Positions 40,860 to 52,189 of a stretch of 64,000 bases of DNA are shown in pieces; within the stretch, counting starts at the first letter, position 1; each line of letters begins with the position of its first letter. The notes below the pieces were generated by a model. The model saw nothing but the letters and a program-made list of their open reading frames with translations. It was not told the origin of the DNA and did not search any database. The stretch is from NCBI GenBank assembly GCA_035762665.1, contig DASTNZ010000168.1, forward strand, positions 1 to 64,000. Direction: 5' to 3'. The position numbers and the translations under genes were made by a program. The DNA comes from JASLBX01 sp035762665. GTDB taxonomy: Bacteria > Actinomycetota > Actinomycetes > Jiangellales > Jiangellaceae.

Positions 40860-41783
40860 TCAGATGCCGACTGGATGCCAGACGGTCTTGGTCTCCAGGA
40901 AGGCGATGATGCGGTCGAGCCCGGGCTGTTTCGTCCAGTCCGGCTCGATGTCGGGTGCGCGGACGACCCGCTTGAGATTGTCAGCGGCGGCGAGCTCGAG
41001 CTGGGTGGCGTGCTCTGTATCCCCGGCTGCGCCGGCGAGATCGATGGCGTTGACATCCATGTGAGCAGCCAGCCACGGCGCGGTGTCGGCAACGAGTCCA
41101 GTCAGGATGTTGACCACGCCGCCCGGTACGTCCGACGTAGCCAACACCTCGCTGAGCGTGATTGCCGGCAATGGACGTTCGTACGACGACGTGACGACGG
41201 CCGTGTTGCCGCCCACGATCACTGGAGCCAGCACCGACACCAGGCCAAGTAACGACGACTCTTGCGGCGCCAGAACGGCCACGACTCCCGTAGGCTCCGG
41301 GATGGAGAAGTCGAAGTACGGCCCGGCGACCGGGTTGGTCGACCCGACGACCTGGGCGAGCTTGTCCGACCATCCCGCGTACCAGACCCAGCGGTCGATG
41401 GCCTCGTCGACGGTCCGTTCGGCACGGGCGCGGGTGATGCCCTCGCCAGCGACGACCTCGTCGACGAATTGGGCACGGCGTCCCTCCATGACCTCGGCTA
41501 CCCGGTACAGCACCTGCCCGCGGTTGTAGGCCGTCGCACCGGACCAGCCGGGGAACGCCTTGCGGGCTGCCACGACCGCGTCCCGCGCGTCCTTGCGAGA
41601 TGCCCACGCGGCGTTAGCAAGGAATCGTCCCTTGCTGTCGGTGACTTCGTAGGAGCGGCCGGACTCCGAGCGGGGGAACTTCCCGCCGATATACAGCTTG
41701 TAGGTCTTCTTGACCGCGAGCCGTCCGTGGTCGCGCTCGGCAGCTCGCTCATTCCTCGCCCCGCGCTTCGCCGCTGTGGTCAT
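40860..41783 (-). CDS. Truncated ALDH-fold protein lacking the catalytic half
   Basis: A 307-aa aldehyde-dehydrogenase-family protein with only the N-terminal, NAD-binding-type part (YKLYIGGKFPRSESGRSYEV; PTGVVAVLAPQESSLLGLVSVLAPVIVGGNTAVV). The catalytic Cys and the Glu of ELGGK are absent: that position reads LELAAADN. The conserved WNFP is replaced too. It overlaps the true ALDH by four bases (ATGA) and is last in the deoC operon. Such short, Cys-less ALDH relatives occur beside full ALDHs in actinobacteria, so a structural or regulatory partner is more likely than decay. Confidence 0.8.
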   Translation of the reverse strand: MTTAAKRGARNERAAERDHGRLAVKKTYKLYIGGKFPRSESGRSYEVTDSKGRFLANAAWASRKDARDAVVAARKAFPGWSGATAYNRGQVLYRVAEVMEGRRAQFVDEVVAGEGITRARAERTVDEAIDRWVWYAGWSDKLAQVVGSTNPVAGPYFDFSIPEPTGVVAVLAPQESSLLGLVSVLAPVIVGGNTAVVTSSYERPLPAITLSEVLATSDVPGGVVNILTGLVADTAPWLAAHMDVNAIDLAGAAGDTEHATQLELAAADNLKRVVRAPDIEPDWTKQPGLDRIIAFLETKTVWHPVGI

Positions 41784-43225
41784 CGCAGGTACGCCTCCAG
41801 CCCGTGCCGGCCACCCTCGCGGCCGTATCCGCTCTCCTTGTAACCCCCGAACGGGCTGGTCGGATCGAACCGGTTGAACGTGTTCGCCCAGACCACTCCA
41901 GCCCGCAGCTGGTTGGACATCCACAGGATGCGCGAACCCTTTTCCGTCCACACGCCGGCCGAGAGGCCGTACGGCGTGTTATTGGCCTTCTCCACCGCCT
42001 CGTCAGGGGTACGGAATGTCAATACGGACAGCACCGGTCCGAAGATCTCCTCACGGGCGATCCGGTGAGCCTGTGACACCCCGGTGAAGACCGTCGGTGG
42101 GAACCAGAAACCGCGATCGGGCAGGTCGCACGGCGGCGACCACCGCTCGGCGCCCTCCGCCTCGCCGACCTCGGACAGCTCTCGGATCCGAGCGAGCTGC
42201 TCAGCCGAGTTGATCGCCCCGATGTCGGTGTTCTTGTCCAGCGGGTCGCCCACTCGGAGCCTGCCGAGCCGCCGCTTGAGCGATGCCAGAACCTCGTCGT
42301 ACGCCGACTCCTGGACGAGGAGCCGCGAACCCGCGCAGCAGACGTGGCCCTGGTTGAAGAAGATCCCGTTGACGATGCCCTCGACGGCCTGGTCGATTGG
42401 GGCGTCGTCGAACACGATGTTGGCCGCCTTGCCACCAAGCTCGAGGGTGGCCTTCTTCGCGGTCCCAGCCACGGACCGGGCGATTTGTTTGCCGACCTCT
42501 GTCGAGCCGGTGAACGCCACTTTGTCCACGTCAGGATGCTCGACCAGCGCTCGTCCGGTCTCGCCCGCGCCGGTGACGATGTTGACCACGCCCGGCGGCA
42601 GGTCGGCCTGCTGGCAGATGTCCGCGAACGCCAGCGCGCTCAGTGGTGTTGTCTCAGCCGGCTTGAGGACGACTGTGTTGCCGGTCGCCAGCGCGGGTGC
42701 GATCTTCCAGGCCAGCATGAGCATGGGGAAGTTCCACGGAATGACCTGGCCGGCGACGCCATATGGCACCGGAGATTTGGACACGTTCTTTGATAGCCCG
42801 GCGTACTCCAGCTTGTCCGCCCAGCCGGCGTAGTAGAAGAAGTGCGCGGCGACCAACGGCAGGTCGACATCTCGCGACTCGCGGATCGGCTTGCCGTTGT
42901 CGATCGATTCCAGTACGGCAAGCTCGCGGGAGCGTTCCTGGATGATCCGAGCGATCCGGAACAGGTACTTGCCTCGGTCGCGGCCGGACAGCCTCGACCA
43001 CACCCGCTCATAGGCGCGGCGAGCGGCCTTCACGGCGGCGTCAACATCGGCCGGCCCGGCGGCAGTGACCTCGGCCAACACCTCTTCGGAGGCTGGGTTG
43101 ACCGTCTTGAACGGCGTGCCGTCGATCGGGTCGACGAACTCGCCGTCGATGAATAGCCCGTACGAGCTGGCGATGTCGACAATCGCGCGCGACTCGGGCG
43201 CCGGCGCGTACTCGAACTTGGCCAT
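41780..43225 (-). CDS. NAD-dependent aldehyde dehydrogenase
   Basis: A 481-aa complete ALDH. The oxyanion Asn is in VIPWNFPMLML (residues 161-171), the general base is Glu262 (LELGGK), and the nucleophile is Cys296 (NQGHVCCAGS). GSTEVGKQIA (about 240-249) binds NAD. The C-terminal PFGGYKESGYGREGG is typical. It follows deoC by 6 bp and is coupled to the short ALDH relative; acetaldehyde from the deoC reaction is the likely substrate. Confidence 0.94.
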   Translation of the reverse strand: MAKFEYAPAPESRAIVDIASSYGLFIDGEFVDPIDGTPFKTVNPASEEVLAEVTAAGPADVDAAVKAARRAYERVWSRLSGRDRGKYLFRIARIIQERSRELAVLESIDNGKPIRESRDVDLPLVAAHFFYYAGWADKLEYAGLSKNVSKSPVPYGVAGQVIPWNFPMLMLAWKIAPALATGNTVVLKPAETTPLSALAFADICQQADLPPGVVNIVTGAGETGRALVEHPDVDKVAFTGSTEVGKQIARSVAGTAKKATLELGGKAANIVFDDAPIDQAVEGIVNGIFFNQGHVCCAGSRLLVQESAYDEVLASLKRRLGRLRVGDPLDKNTDIGAINSAEQLARIRELSEVGEAEGAERWSPPCDLPDRGFWFPPTVFTGVSQAHRIAREEIFGPVLSVLTFRTPDEAVEKANNTPYGLSAGVWTEKGSRILWMSNQLRAGVVWANTFNRFDPTSPFGGYKESGYGREGGRHGLEAYLR

Positions 43226-43231
43226 GGTGGA

Positions 43232-44191
43232 TCAGTCCAGGGTGAAGTAGTCGGGTCCGGCGTAGCGGCCGGTAGCCATCCGCTGTCGTTGCATAAGCAG
43301 GTCGTTGAGCAGGCTCGACGCGCCGATCCGGAACCAGTCCGGGTCGAGCCAATCGTCGCCGGCGGTCTCGTTCACCAGCACGAGGTAGCGGATAGCGTCT
43401 TTGCTGGTCCGGATGCCACCCGCTGGCTTGACACCGACCTGGCGGCCGGTGGCGTCGCGGTAGTCGCGGACAGCCTCCAGCATGACGAGCGTCACCGGCA
43501 GCGTGGCGGCAGGTGCCACCTTGCCGGTGCTGGTTTTGATGAAATCGCCGCCGGCCAGCATGGCCAGCCAAGACGCTCGCCGGACGTTGTCGTAGGTGGC
43601 GAGCTCGCCGGTCTCGAGGATGACCTTCAAGTGCGCGTCGCCACCCGCTTGCTTGACCGCGGCGATCTCTTCGAAGATCTGGCCGTACCGGCCGGCAAGG
43701 AACGCACCTCGGTCGATGACCATGTCGACTTCGTCCGCACCTGCATCGACCGCGACGCGAGTATCGGCCAGCTTGACTTCCAGGCTGGTGCGTCCGGACG
43801 GGAATCCGGTCGCCACGCTTGCGATGTGAATGCCACTGCCATCGAGCGCCTTCGCCGCCACCCCGACGAGGTCCGGGTAGACGCACACCGCGGCGACGGG
43901 CGGCACGGACGGATCGGACGGGTCGGGTCGCTGGGCCTTGGCGCACAGAGCGCGGACCTTGCCAGGGGTGTCCTGGCCTTCGAGTGTGGTGAGGTCGATC
44001 ATCGAGATGGCCAGGTCGATGGCCCACTGCTTGGCCGTCGTCTTGATCGACCGGGTCGACAGCATCGCCGCCCGCGCGTCGGCTCCCACTTGGTCCACGC
44101 CCGGAAGCCCATGCAGGAATCTCCGCAGCGAGGTCTCCGAAGCGGTGATCTCGGAAAGGCGCGCGGCGTCGAGCGCTTCGAGGACGGTCAC
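43232..44191 (-). CDS. deoC: Deoxyribose-phosphate aldolase
   Basis: A 319-aa class I aldolase splitting 2-deoxyribose-5-phosphate into glyceraldehyde-3-phosphate and acetaldehyde. The lysines of the active site are in LKVILETGEL and GVKPAGGIRTSKDA; GGDFIKTSTGK lies between them. It is longer at the N-terminus than E. coli DeoC (259 aa), like eukaryotic-type enzymes. The GTG at 44191 follows TACACT by seven bases (leaderless). It leads the operon deoC-ALDH-ALDH-like. Confidence 0.94.
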   Translation of the reverse strand: MTVLEALDAARLSEITASETSLRRFLHGLPGVDQVGADARAAMLSTRSIKTTAKQWAIDLAISMIDLTTLEGQDTPGKVRALCAKAQRPDPSDPSVPPVAAVCVYPDLVGVAAKALDGSGIHIASVATGFPSGRTSLEVKLADTRVAVDAGADEVDMVIDRGAFLAGRYGQIFEEIAAVKQAGGDAHLKVILETGELATYDNVRRASWLAMLAGGDFIKTSTGKVAPAATLPVTLVMLEAVRDYRDATGRQVGVKPAGGIRTSKDAIRYLVLVNETAGDDWLDPDWFRIGASSLLNDLLMQRQRMATGRYAGPDYFTLD

Positions 44192-44198
44192 GCCATCG

Positions 44199-44204
44199 AG
44201 TGTA
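44199..44204 (-). promoter_or_regulatory. -10 box of leaderless deoC
   Basis: TACACT (TANNNT) lies 7 nt before the deoC GTG, so the operon has its own promoter separate from the MFS gene upstream. Confidence 0.5.
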
Positions 44205-44259
44205 GGCGCTGTGGGCCGTGCACCGTCGAGACGGCGAGCGATCGCCCGGGCCGACGAGG

Positions 44260-45507
44260 TCAGGGCGTGCGCTGATCGGCCGGCGCCACCAGGGCGGCGG
44301 ACAGGTCGTTCCGGACGGCGAACGGCACGAAGGCGGTGAGCATGGAGATGGCCAGCACGGTCGCTGCACCGAAGACAGCTCGGACCCCCCACATTTCGGC
44401 ACCGAGCCCAGCCAACCCAGCGCCGACTGGTAGGGCGCCCCAACTGATGACTCGTGAGGCTGCATAGACCCGGCCGAGAAGATCAGCCGCAGTCAGGTTC
44501 TGCCGGATCGTCGCTACCAGGATCCGCCAAACGCTCGAGCCGGCGCCAGCGACGACAACGCCGGCGGCCACAGCCCAAACGTTCCCGCCGAATGCGACCG
44601 GGGCGACAAGCAGAACCGTCCCGACACAGTCGGCGATCAAGAGTCGCGAGGCACCAACCCGGCGCCGCAGCGAATCGACCAGGATGGACGCGATCAGTCC
44701 ACCGGCGGCCATAGCTGTCAGCATCACGCCGTACTGGACCGGGGAGAGGCCCAGCGGCCCCGGATCCACCGCGTAGACGACGAGCAGTGCCAGGGCCGCG
44801 CCCCACACCAGATTCATGGCCGCAGTGAACAGCGTGAGCGTCCGGATAAGAGGCTGGCGCCATACATGCCGCAAACCAGCAACAAGATCGCTGCCCAGCC
44901 GCGTGGAGCCGGTGCGGGGCTGGCGGTTGTCGCGGAGAGCCAGCACCGCTAATCCCGCCACGGCCGTGACATACAGACCCGCGCTCGCACCGGTAGCGAG
45001 CGCGAGCGTTGCCCCGGCGAGCGCCCCGGCCAGCGGTGGCCCCGCGAGTTGGTTGGCAACGTTGATCGTCGCTTCGATGCGGGCGTTGGCTCTCGTGCGA
45101 TCGGCCGGCGCAGCGACGAGAGGAACGGTGGAGGTCAGAGCGGTGTCGACCAGCGTCTCCGCGATACCGAGCAAAGCAGCCGCCACCAGCACGAGTGGCA
45201 ACGAAAGGTTGTCAGTTGCGTACCCGATGGTCACGACAGTGAGTACGCCGGCTCGGACCAGGTTGACGCTGCTCATCAGCGTCCGTCGATCCACGCGATC
45301 AACGATCCAGCCGGCCTGAAGCCCGAAGACCGGCCACGCCAGGGTCAGCACCATTGTCACGGCGGCGACTCCTCCCGCCGAGGCACCACTGGCGAGGGCG
45401 AGCAGGGGGAGTGCGAAAAGTGCCATGCCGTCGGCCAGGTTGGCCGAGCCGGTCGCGAACCATAGCCCGTTGAAAGACCGGCCCAATGATGCGCGCGAAC
45501 TCGCCAT
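44260..45507 (-). CDS. MFS transporter
   Basis: A 415-aa major facilitator with 10-12 membrane helices, of the type that includes enterobactin-exporter-like (DUF894) proteins. LAWPVFGLQAGWIVDRVDRRTLM contains the loop 2-3 signature GxxxDRxxRR. ATG at 45507 (MASSRASLGRS) is the assumed start; GTG at 45528 is possible. It is divergent from a CGNR protein across a 85-105 bp region holding a TCAAAT-AC-ATTTGA palindrome, so the CGNR protein is a candidate regulator. Substrate unknown. Confidence 0.88.
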   Translation of the reverse strand: MASSRASLGRSFNGLWFATGSANLADGMALFALPLLALASGASAGGVAAVTMVLTLAWPVFGLQAGWIVDRVDRRTLMSSVNLVRAGVLTVVTIGYATDNLSLPLVLVAAALLGIAETLVDTALTSTVPLVAAPADRTRANARIEATINVANQLAGPPLAGALAGATLALATGASAGLYVTAVAGLAVLALRDNRQPRTGSTRLGSDLVAGLRHVWRQPLIRTLTLFTAAMNLVWGAALALLVVYAVDPGPLGLSPVQYGVMLTAMAAGGLIASILVDSLRRRVGASRLLIADCVGTVLLVAPVAFGGNVWAVAAGVVVAGAGSSVWRILVATIRQNLTAADLLGRVYAASRVISWGALPVGAGLAGLGAEMWGVRAVFGAATVLAISMLTAFVPFAVRNDLSAALVAPADQRTP

Positions 45508-45531
45508 GACCCGGACCCGCTTCCTCACTGG

Positions 45532-45545
45532 TCAAATACATTTGA
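45532..45545. promoter_or_regulatory. Palindrome between MFS gene and CGNR gene
   Basis: TCAAAT-AC-ATTTGA is a perfect dyad in the divergent promoter region, next to the MFS start. It is the only AT-rich dyad in the gap and a natural operator for the neighbouring CGNR-type DNA-binding protein. Confidence 0.55.
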
Positions 45546-45613
45546 TCGGTTAGATACTCTGGCATTCCCTCGCTAACCTGTCAAGTGGAGATGATTGGTG
45601 AGAGAATCGAATA

Positions 45614-46165
45614 ATGATCGAGATCGTTGGCAACGCGCTGTGCCTGGATTTCGCCAACACGGTCAGCGCCCGGCCGGTGGCGCGGTGGGATGTACTTGCA
45701 GCTGCCGAAGACGCTCTGGCTTGGTCCAGTGACGTCGGCCACCCGGTGACTGATGTGCCGGCGGGCGTCGAGGCGGAGCTTCCGGCGACTCGAGAATTTC
45801 GTGAGGTGGTCTTCCGTGTCTTTCAGGCTGTGACGCGGGGTGGCCGGCCGGCCGACGATGACGCCGATGCTGTGATGGCTGAGTACTCGGTGGCCGTCGC
45901 GAACGGTTCGCTTCGCGAAGTAAGCGACGGGGCCTACCGGCTGTCGTGGCCGGAGCCGCGGACATTGCAGACGCTCCGCTGGGAGGTTGCTGCCTCGTCG
46001 ATCGATCTGCTCACCCAAGGTCCGCTTGATCGGCTCGGCGAGTGCCCGTCATGCGGCTGGCTGTTTCTCGACACGAGCAAGAACGGGCGCCGCCGCTGGT
46101 GCAGCATGACCACGTGTGGCGGCCGCGACAAGGCGCGCCGCTACTACGCGCGGCACGCATCGTGA
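45614..46165 (+). CDS. CGNR zinc-finger / ABATE-domain protein
   Basis: A 183-aa predicted regulator. The N-terminal ABATE-type domain (IVGNALCLDFANTVSARP) is followed by a C-terminal zinc finger (CPSCGWLFLDTSKNGRRRWCSM, then CGGRDKARRYYARH); the name-giving CGNR reads CGGR here. The pattern C-x2-C...C-x4-C is intact, so zinc binding is expected. The ATG follows GAGAAT by six bases (leaderless type). Divergent from an MFS transporter that it may control. Confidence 0.9.
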   Translation: MIEIVGNALCLDFANTVSARPVARWDVLAAAEDALAWSSDVGHPVTDVPAGVEAELPATREFREVVFRVFQAVTRGGRPADDDADAVMAEYSVAVANGSLREVSDGAYRLSWPEPRTLQTLRWEVAASSIDLLTQGPLDRLGECPSCGWLFLDTSKNGRRRWCSMTTCGGRDKARRYYARHAS

Positions 46166-46197
46166 CCGTGTGGCTTCGACCTGTTGGACCGCATCCC

Positions 46198-46249
46198 CTT
46201 TGCAATGCTCACCAATAGGAAGCGCTTCCCATTGGTGAGCATTGCAAAG
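46198..46249. repeat. 52-bp near-perfect palindrome built from the 28-bp repeat
   Basis: Two copies of the 28-bp unit lie head to head, sharing the central AGCGCT. The whole is self-complementary except for one mismatched position per arm (TAGG against TGGG). The outer ends CTTTGCAATG are identical to those of the element at 37943-38135, and no internal sequence is present. It lies 32 bp after the CGNR stop and 56 bp from the decayed ABC permease end, so it could also act as a two-way terminator. Confidence 0.75.
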
Positions 46250-46305
46250 GCGCTGGAAGCAAGGTGGCCGACTGCGGCGCGACTTCGCCCGAACGAGGGT
46301 CAGCC

Positions 46306-47375
46306 TCAAGCGCGGATCTCCTGCCGTAGGAACGCTACGTAGGCGACGGTGAACAGCACCACGCAGCCGGCCATCAAGGCGGTGACTTGCGGCCTGGCGA
46401 CCAGCATGCTCTGCCCGAACGACAGAACGGTGTCCGGGACGGCCCGGTCGACCTGCTCGGGCTGCAGCACTGCGGCGAGTGTGCGCACCCTGGGGTTGAG
46501 CAGCGCGGCGGCGCTCGCCTCGTAGAGGCCCGAGGGAGTGAGTTGCCTGATGGTGTGTTCCAGACGGCCTTGGCCGAGTTCGTCGTCCGGCCCGAGGAAG
46601 TCCGCGATCAACCCGGTGAGCAAAGACCCGAACAACGTCAGGACCAGCCAAGCCGACAAGGCTGCCAATGCCGCCGTCGCCGCGCGGCGGAACAGGACCG
46701 AGCACAGGATCGCGAAGGCCAGCCAGACTCCGATGTAGGCCAGGGTCACCACCAGGTAGGCGAGTAAGCGCACGACATCACCAGCGGATGGCGTGATGCC
46801 CAGCCTGAGGATGCCCACCCCTGAGGTGATTGCCACGAACGTCACCAAGGCGAGGCCGATGGTCGTCAGGCCGGCGACGAACTTCCCGTTGACCACGTCG
46901 TCGCGATAGATCGGCTGGGAGACGAGCCGAGGCAGCGTCCCCTCCGATCGTTCCTGGTTCACGGCGTCGAAGCCAAAAGCGATACCGAACAGCGGCCCGA
47001 GGAGCGCGACCAAGGTGACGAAGGACGGGATGATCTCCGGTGACTCGGTGAGCAGCAGCAGGAACGGGCTTGCCGTCTCGGTGGCACCTTCGGCGACGTC
47101 TCTCAGGAAGCTCGCCGCCGTTACAACAGCGCCCAGGCAGGCCAGCCCGATGATGACCAGCAGGATCAGGACCGGACCGAGCCGAGGTTGTCACCGATCT
47201 CCTTGCGGGCCACTACTCGCGAGGCCGGCGTGCGCCGCGCCGTTCTAACGGCCAGCCCTGCCCTGGCTGCGAGCAGATCCGCGACTGTGAGACCTCGCTT
47301 TTTCGCCCGCGCCGTCCACATCGCCAGCGACTCAGCTGTGGCACGCATCCGTGCCCGCAGACTGGTGGCCGCCAT
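46306..47375 (-). pseudogene. ABC-2 permease broken by a one-base deletion
   Basis: Reads from ATG 47375 (MAATSLRARMRATAES) through SRVVARKEIGDNLGSVR and then hits TGA at 47166-47168. Adding one T near 47175 restores the normal continuation LILLVIIGLACLGAVV, SPFLLLLTESPEIIPSF, and the rest of the permease (GFDAVNQERSEGTLPRLVSQPIYRDDVVNGKFVAG, then several membrane helices) down to 46306. The intact protein would be about 356 aa. The partner ATPase is also truncated, so this system is very probably dead. Confidence 0.8.
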
Positions 47376-47638
47376 CACTGCGTACCCTCCTCCGCGAAGT
47401 ACCGGCGGTAGATCGCGCCCAACTCCTCACGCCGCTGGCGCAAGTGGACGACGGTGTAGCCACGCTCGGCTAGCCTGCTCGCCACGGTCGACCGGATGTC
47501 GTGCTGCGCTCCGACCAGCCACAGGTCACCGTCACGCTCGACCCGAACGACACGGTCGAGGCCCTCCAAAGCGGCGGCCACGTCCGCGTCCGGCGACGCC
47601 ACGGCGACCTCGAGCACCAGGCTGCTCTCAGTGACTTC
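47375..47638 (-). pseudogene. C-terminal remnant of an ABC transporter ATPase
   Basis: Only about 87 residues remain, matching the C-terminal end of ATPases that accompany ABC-2 permeases (LWLVGAQHDIRSTVASRLAE, HLRQRREELGAIYRRYFAEE). Walker A, signature and Walker B regions (about 220 residues) are gone; the frame is closed by TAA at 47639-47641 and unrelated DNA follows. The stop overlaps the permease start (TGATG), showing that the two were once a coupled pair. Confidence 0.75.
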
Positions 47639-47739
47639 TTATCGGCGTATCAGCGAGCCGCGACCTGCGTAGACTTGCAGGCCGAGACAACGAGCCCGGC
47701 AACGTACGCCGGACGATTCGGACCTGAGGACTGCCACCC

Positions 47740-50730
<2,991 letters not shown>

Positions 50731-50741
50731 GCCACGTCCGC

Positions 50742-50760
50742 TCGATCACGTTCAGCAGGC
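50742..50760 (+). repeat. Copy C of the three-copy intergenic repeat
   Basis: TCGATCACGTTCAGCAGGC lies 11 bp after the glyS stop, as copy A lies 3 bp after the pspA stop. Confidence 0.5.
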
Positions 50761-50851
50761 GGGACCCTTCAGCGCCGGTCACGTGCGGTGGTTAGGCGCC
50801 GGGTGACCATCGCGTGCGCTGCCGGCCGCTCAAGTAATCCCTCGCAGAGAC

Positions 50852-50895
50852 TTGACATGAGCTACTGCACTTATTCTATAGTGCTAGGAACCTAG
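50852..50895 (+). promoter_or_regulatory. Promoter and operator of the GntR-ABC operon
   Basis: A -35 TTGACA (50852-50857) is followed by the -10 candidates TTCTAT (50874-50879, 16-bp spacing) and TATAGT (50877-50882). A dyad GCACT-N8-AGTGC (50867-50884) covers the -10, and a second dyad CTAGG-AA-CCTAG (50884-50895) follows. Both fit binding by the first gene product, a GntR/YtrA-type repressor. Confidence 0.7.
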
Positions 50896-50912
50896 ATGAA
50901 TGCGAGCTGACG

Positions 50913-51302
50913 GTGATCGAGTTTCACCTGGACGGCCGCTCCGGCGTTGCCCCCTACATGCAGCTGGTCCAGCAGGTCCGGCAGGCCATGCGGCTGGGGT
51001 TGCTGACCGAAGGTGATCAGTTACCCACGGTCAAGGATGTGGTGGCGAAGGTGGCGATCAATCCGAACACAGTGCTCAAGGCCTATCGGGAACTCGAGTA
51101 CGAGGGTCTGGTGGCGGCACGTCCGGGGGTGGGCACCTTTGTCACGCGGACCCTTACCGACGCGTCGCTGGCCGCGCACGGTCCGCTCCGCGAGGAGTTA
51201 CGCGACTGGCTCGCCAAGGCTCGAGCGGCCGGGTTGGACGCCGAAAGCATCGAAGCGCTGTTCGTGAGCACATTCCGCACTCTGATCGAGGAGACCGCAT
51301 GA
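50913..51302 (+). CDS. GntR-family (YtrA-type) repressor
   Basis: A 129-aa regulator with a winged helix (PYMQLVQQVRQAMRLGLLTEGDQLPTVKDVVAKVAINPNTVLKAYRELEYEGLVAARPGVGTFV) and only a short C-terminal dimerisation tail, the YtrA subfamily layout. YtrA-type proteins repress the ABC transporter operons they head. The stop overlaps the ATPase start by four bases (ATGA). Confidence 0.92.
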   Translation: MIEFHLDGRSGVAPYMQLVQQVRQAMRLGLLTEGDQLPTVKDVVAKVAINPNTVLKAYRELEYEGLVAARPGVGTFVTRTLTDASLAAHGPLREELRDWLAKARAAGLDAESIEALFVSTFRTLIEETA

Positions 51303-52189
51303 GCCACCCCGTGCTGCAGGCAGCGGGCCTGTCCAAACGGTATGGGCGACGCGTGGCGTTGTCCGACTGCACCCTTGCCATCCCGCCCGGCAGGGTCGTG
51401 GGCCTGGTAGGCCCGAATGGTGCCGGCAAGACGACCTTGCTGCATATCGCGGTGGGTCTGCTGCCACCCACGGCAGGCAGCATCGAGGTACTTGGTGGCC
51501 ACCCGGCGTCCGGTCCCGGACAGCTGGCCAGGGTGGGTTTCGTCGCCCAGGACGCTCCCACCTACGCGGGCCTGTCCATCGCCGACCACCTGCATTTCGG
51601 TGCCCATACCAACCCCGGTTGGGATCAGCAACTGGCCGATGACCGAATCACCAGACTTGGCCTCGATCCGTCCCAGAAGGCCGGCAAGCTCTCTGGTGGG
51701 CAGCGCGCCCAGCTCGCGCTCACGCTGGCCATCGCCAAGCGACCGGAGCTGCTCATCCTCGACGAACCGGTGGCCAGTCTCGACCCGCTCGCCAGGCGGG
51801 AGTTCCTGCAAGGCCTGATGGCATACATTGCCGACCACGACGCGAGTGTGATTCTGTCCTCGCACCTGGTCTCCGACCTCGAACGCGTCTGTGACTACCT
51901 GATCGTGCTCGTCGCCTCCCGGGTCCTGGTTTCCGGCGAGGTCGACGACCTGTTGGCCAGCCACTGCCGGCTCACCGGTGCCCGCCGCGACCTAGCCGAC
52001 CTGCCTGCAGGTACTGAAGTGATCGAGGAGAGCCACACCGACCGGCAGTCCACCCTGATCGTGCGCAGCACTACTCCGATCGATGACCCGTTGTTCACCG
52101 TCGAGCAGCTCACCCTCGAAGACCTGGTCCTGGCCTACATGTCGCAGAAGGCCACCGACTCCCGGCCCGTATTGGAGAAGACGCGATGA
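51299..52189 (+). CDS. ABC transporter ATP-binding protein
   Basis: A 296-aa ATPase. Walker A is GPNGAGKTT (about residues 38-46), the signature is LSGGQRAQLALT, Walker B is LLILDEPVASLD, and the H-loop is ILSSHLVSDLERVCD. A short C-terminal extension follows. Coupled by ATGA to both neighbours. Together with the permease it would form an exporter, in the same style as bacitracin-type or antimicrobial-peptide resistance exporters; the substrate is not determinable. Confidence 0.92.
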   Translation: MSHPVLQAAGLSKRYGRRVALSDCTLAIPPGRVVGLVGPNGAGKTTLLHIAVGLLPPTAGSIEVLGGHPASGPGQLARVGFVAQDAPTYAGLSIADHLHFGAHTNPGWDQQLADDRITRLGLDPSQKAGKLSGGQRAQLALTLAIAKRPELLILDEPVASLDPLARREFLQGLMAYIADHDASVILSSHLVSDLERVCDYLIVLVASRVLVSGEVDDLLASHCRLTGARRDLADLPAGTEVIEESHTDRQSTLIVRSTTPIDDPLFTVEQLTLEDLVLAYMSQKATDSRPVLEKTR

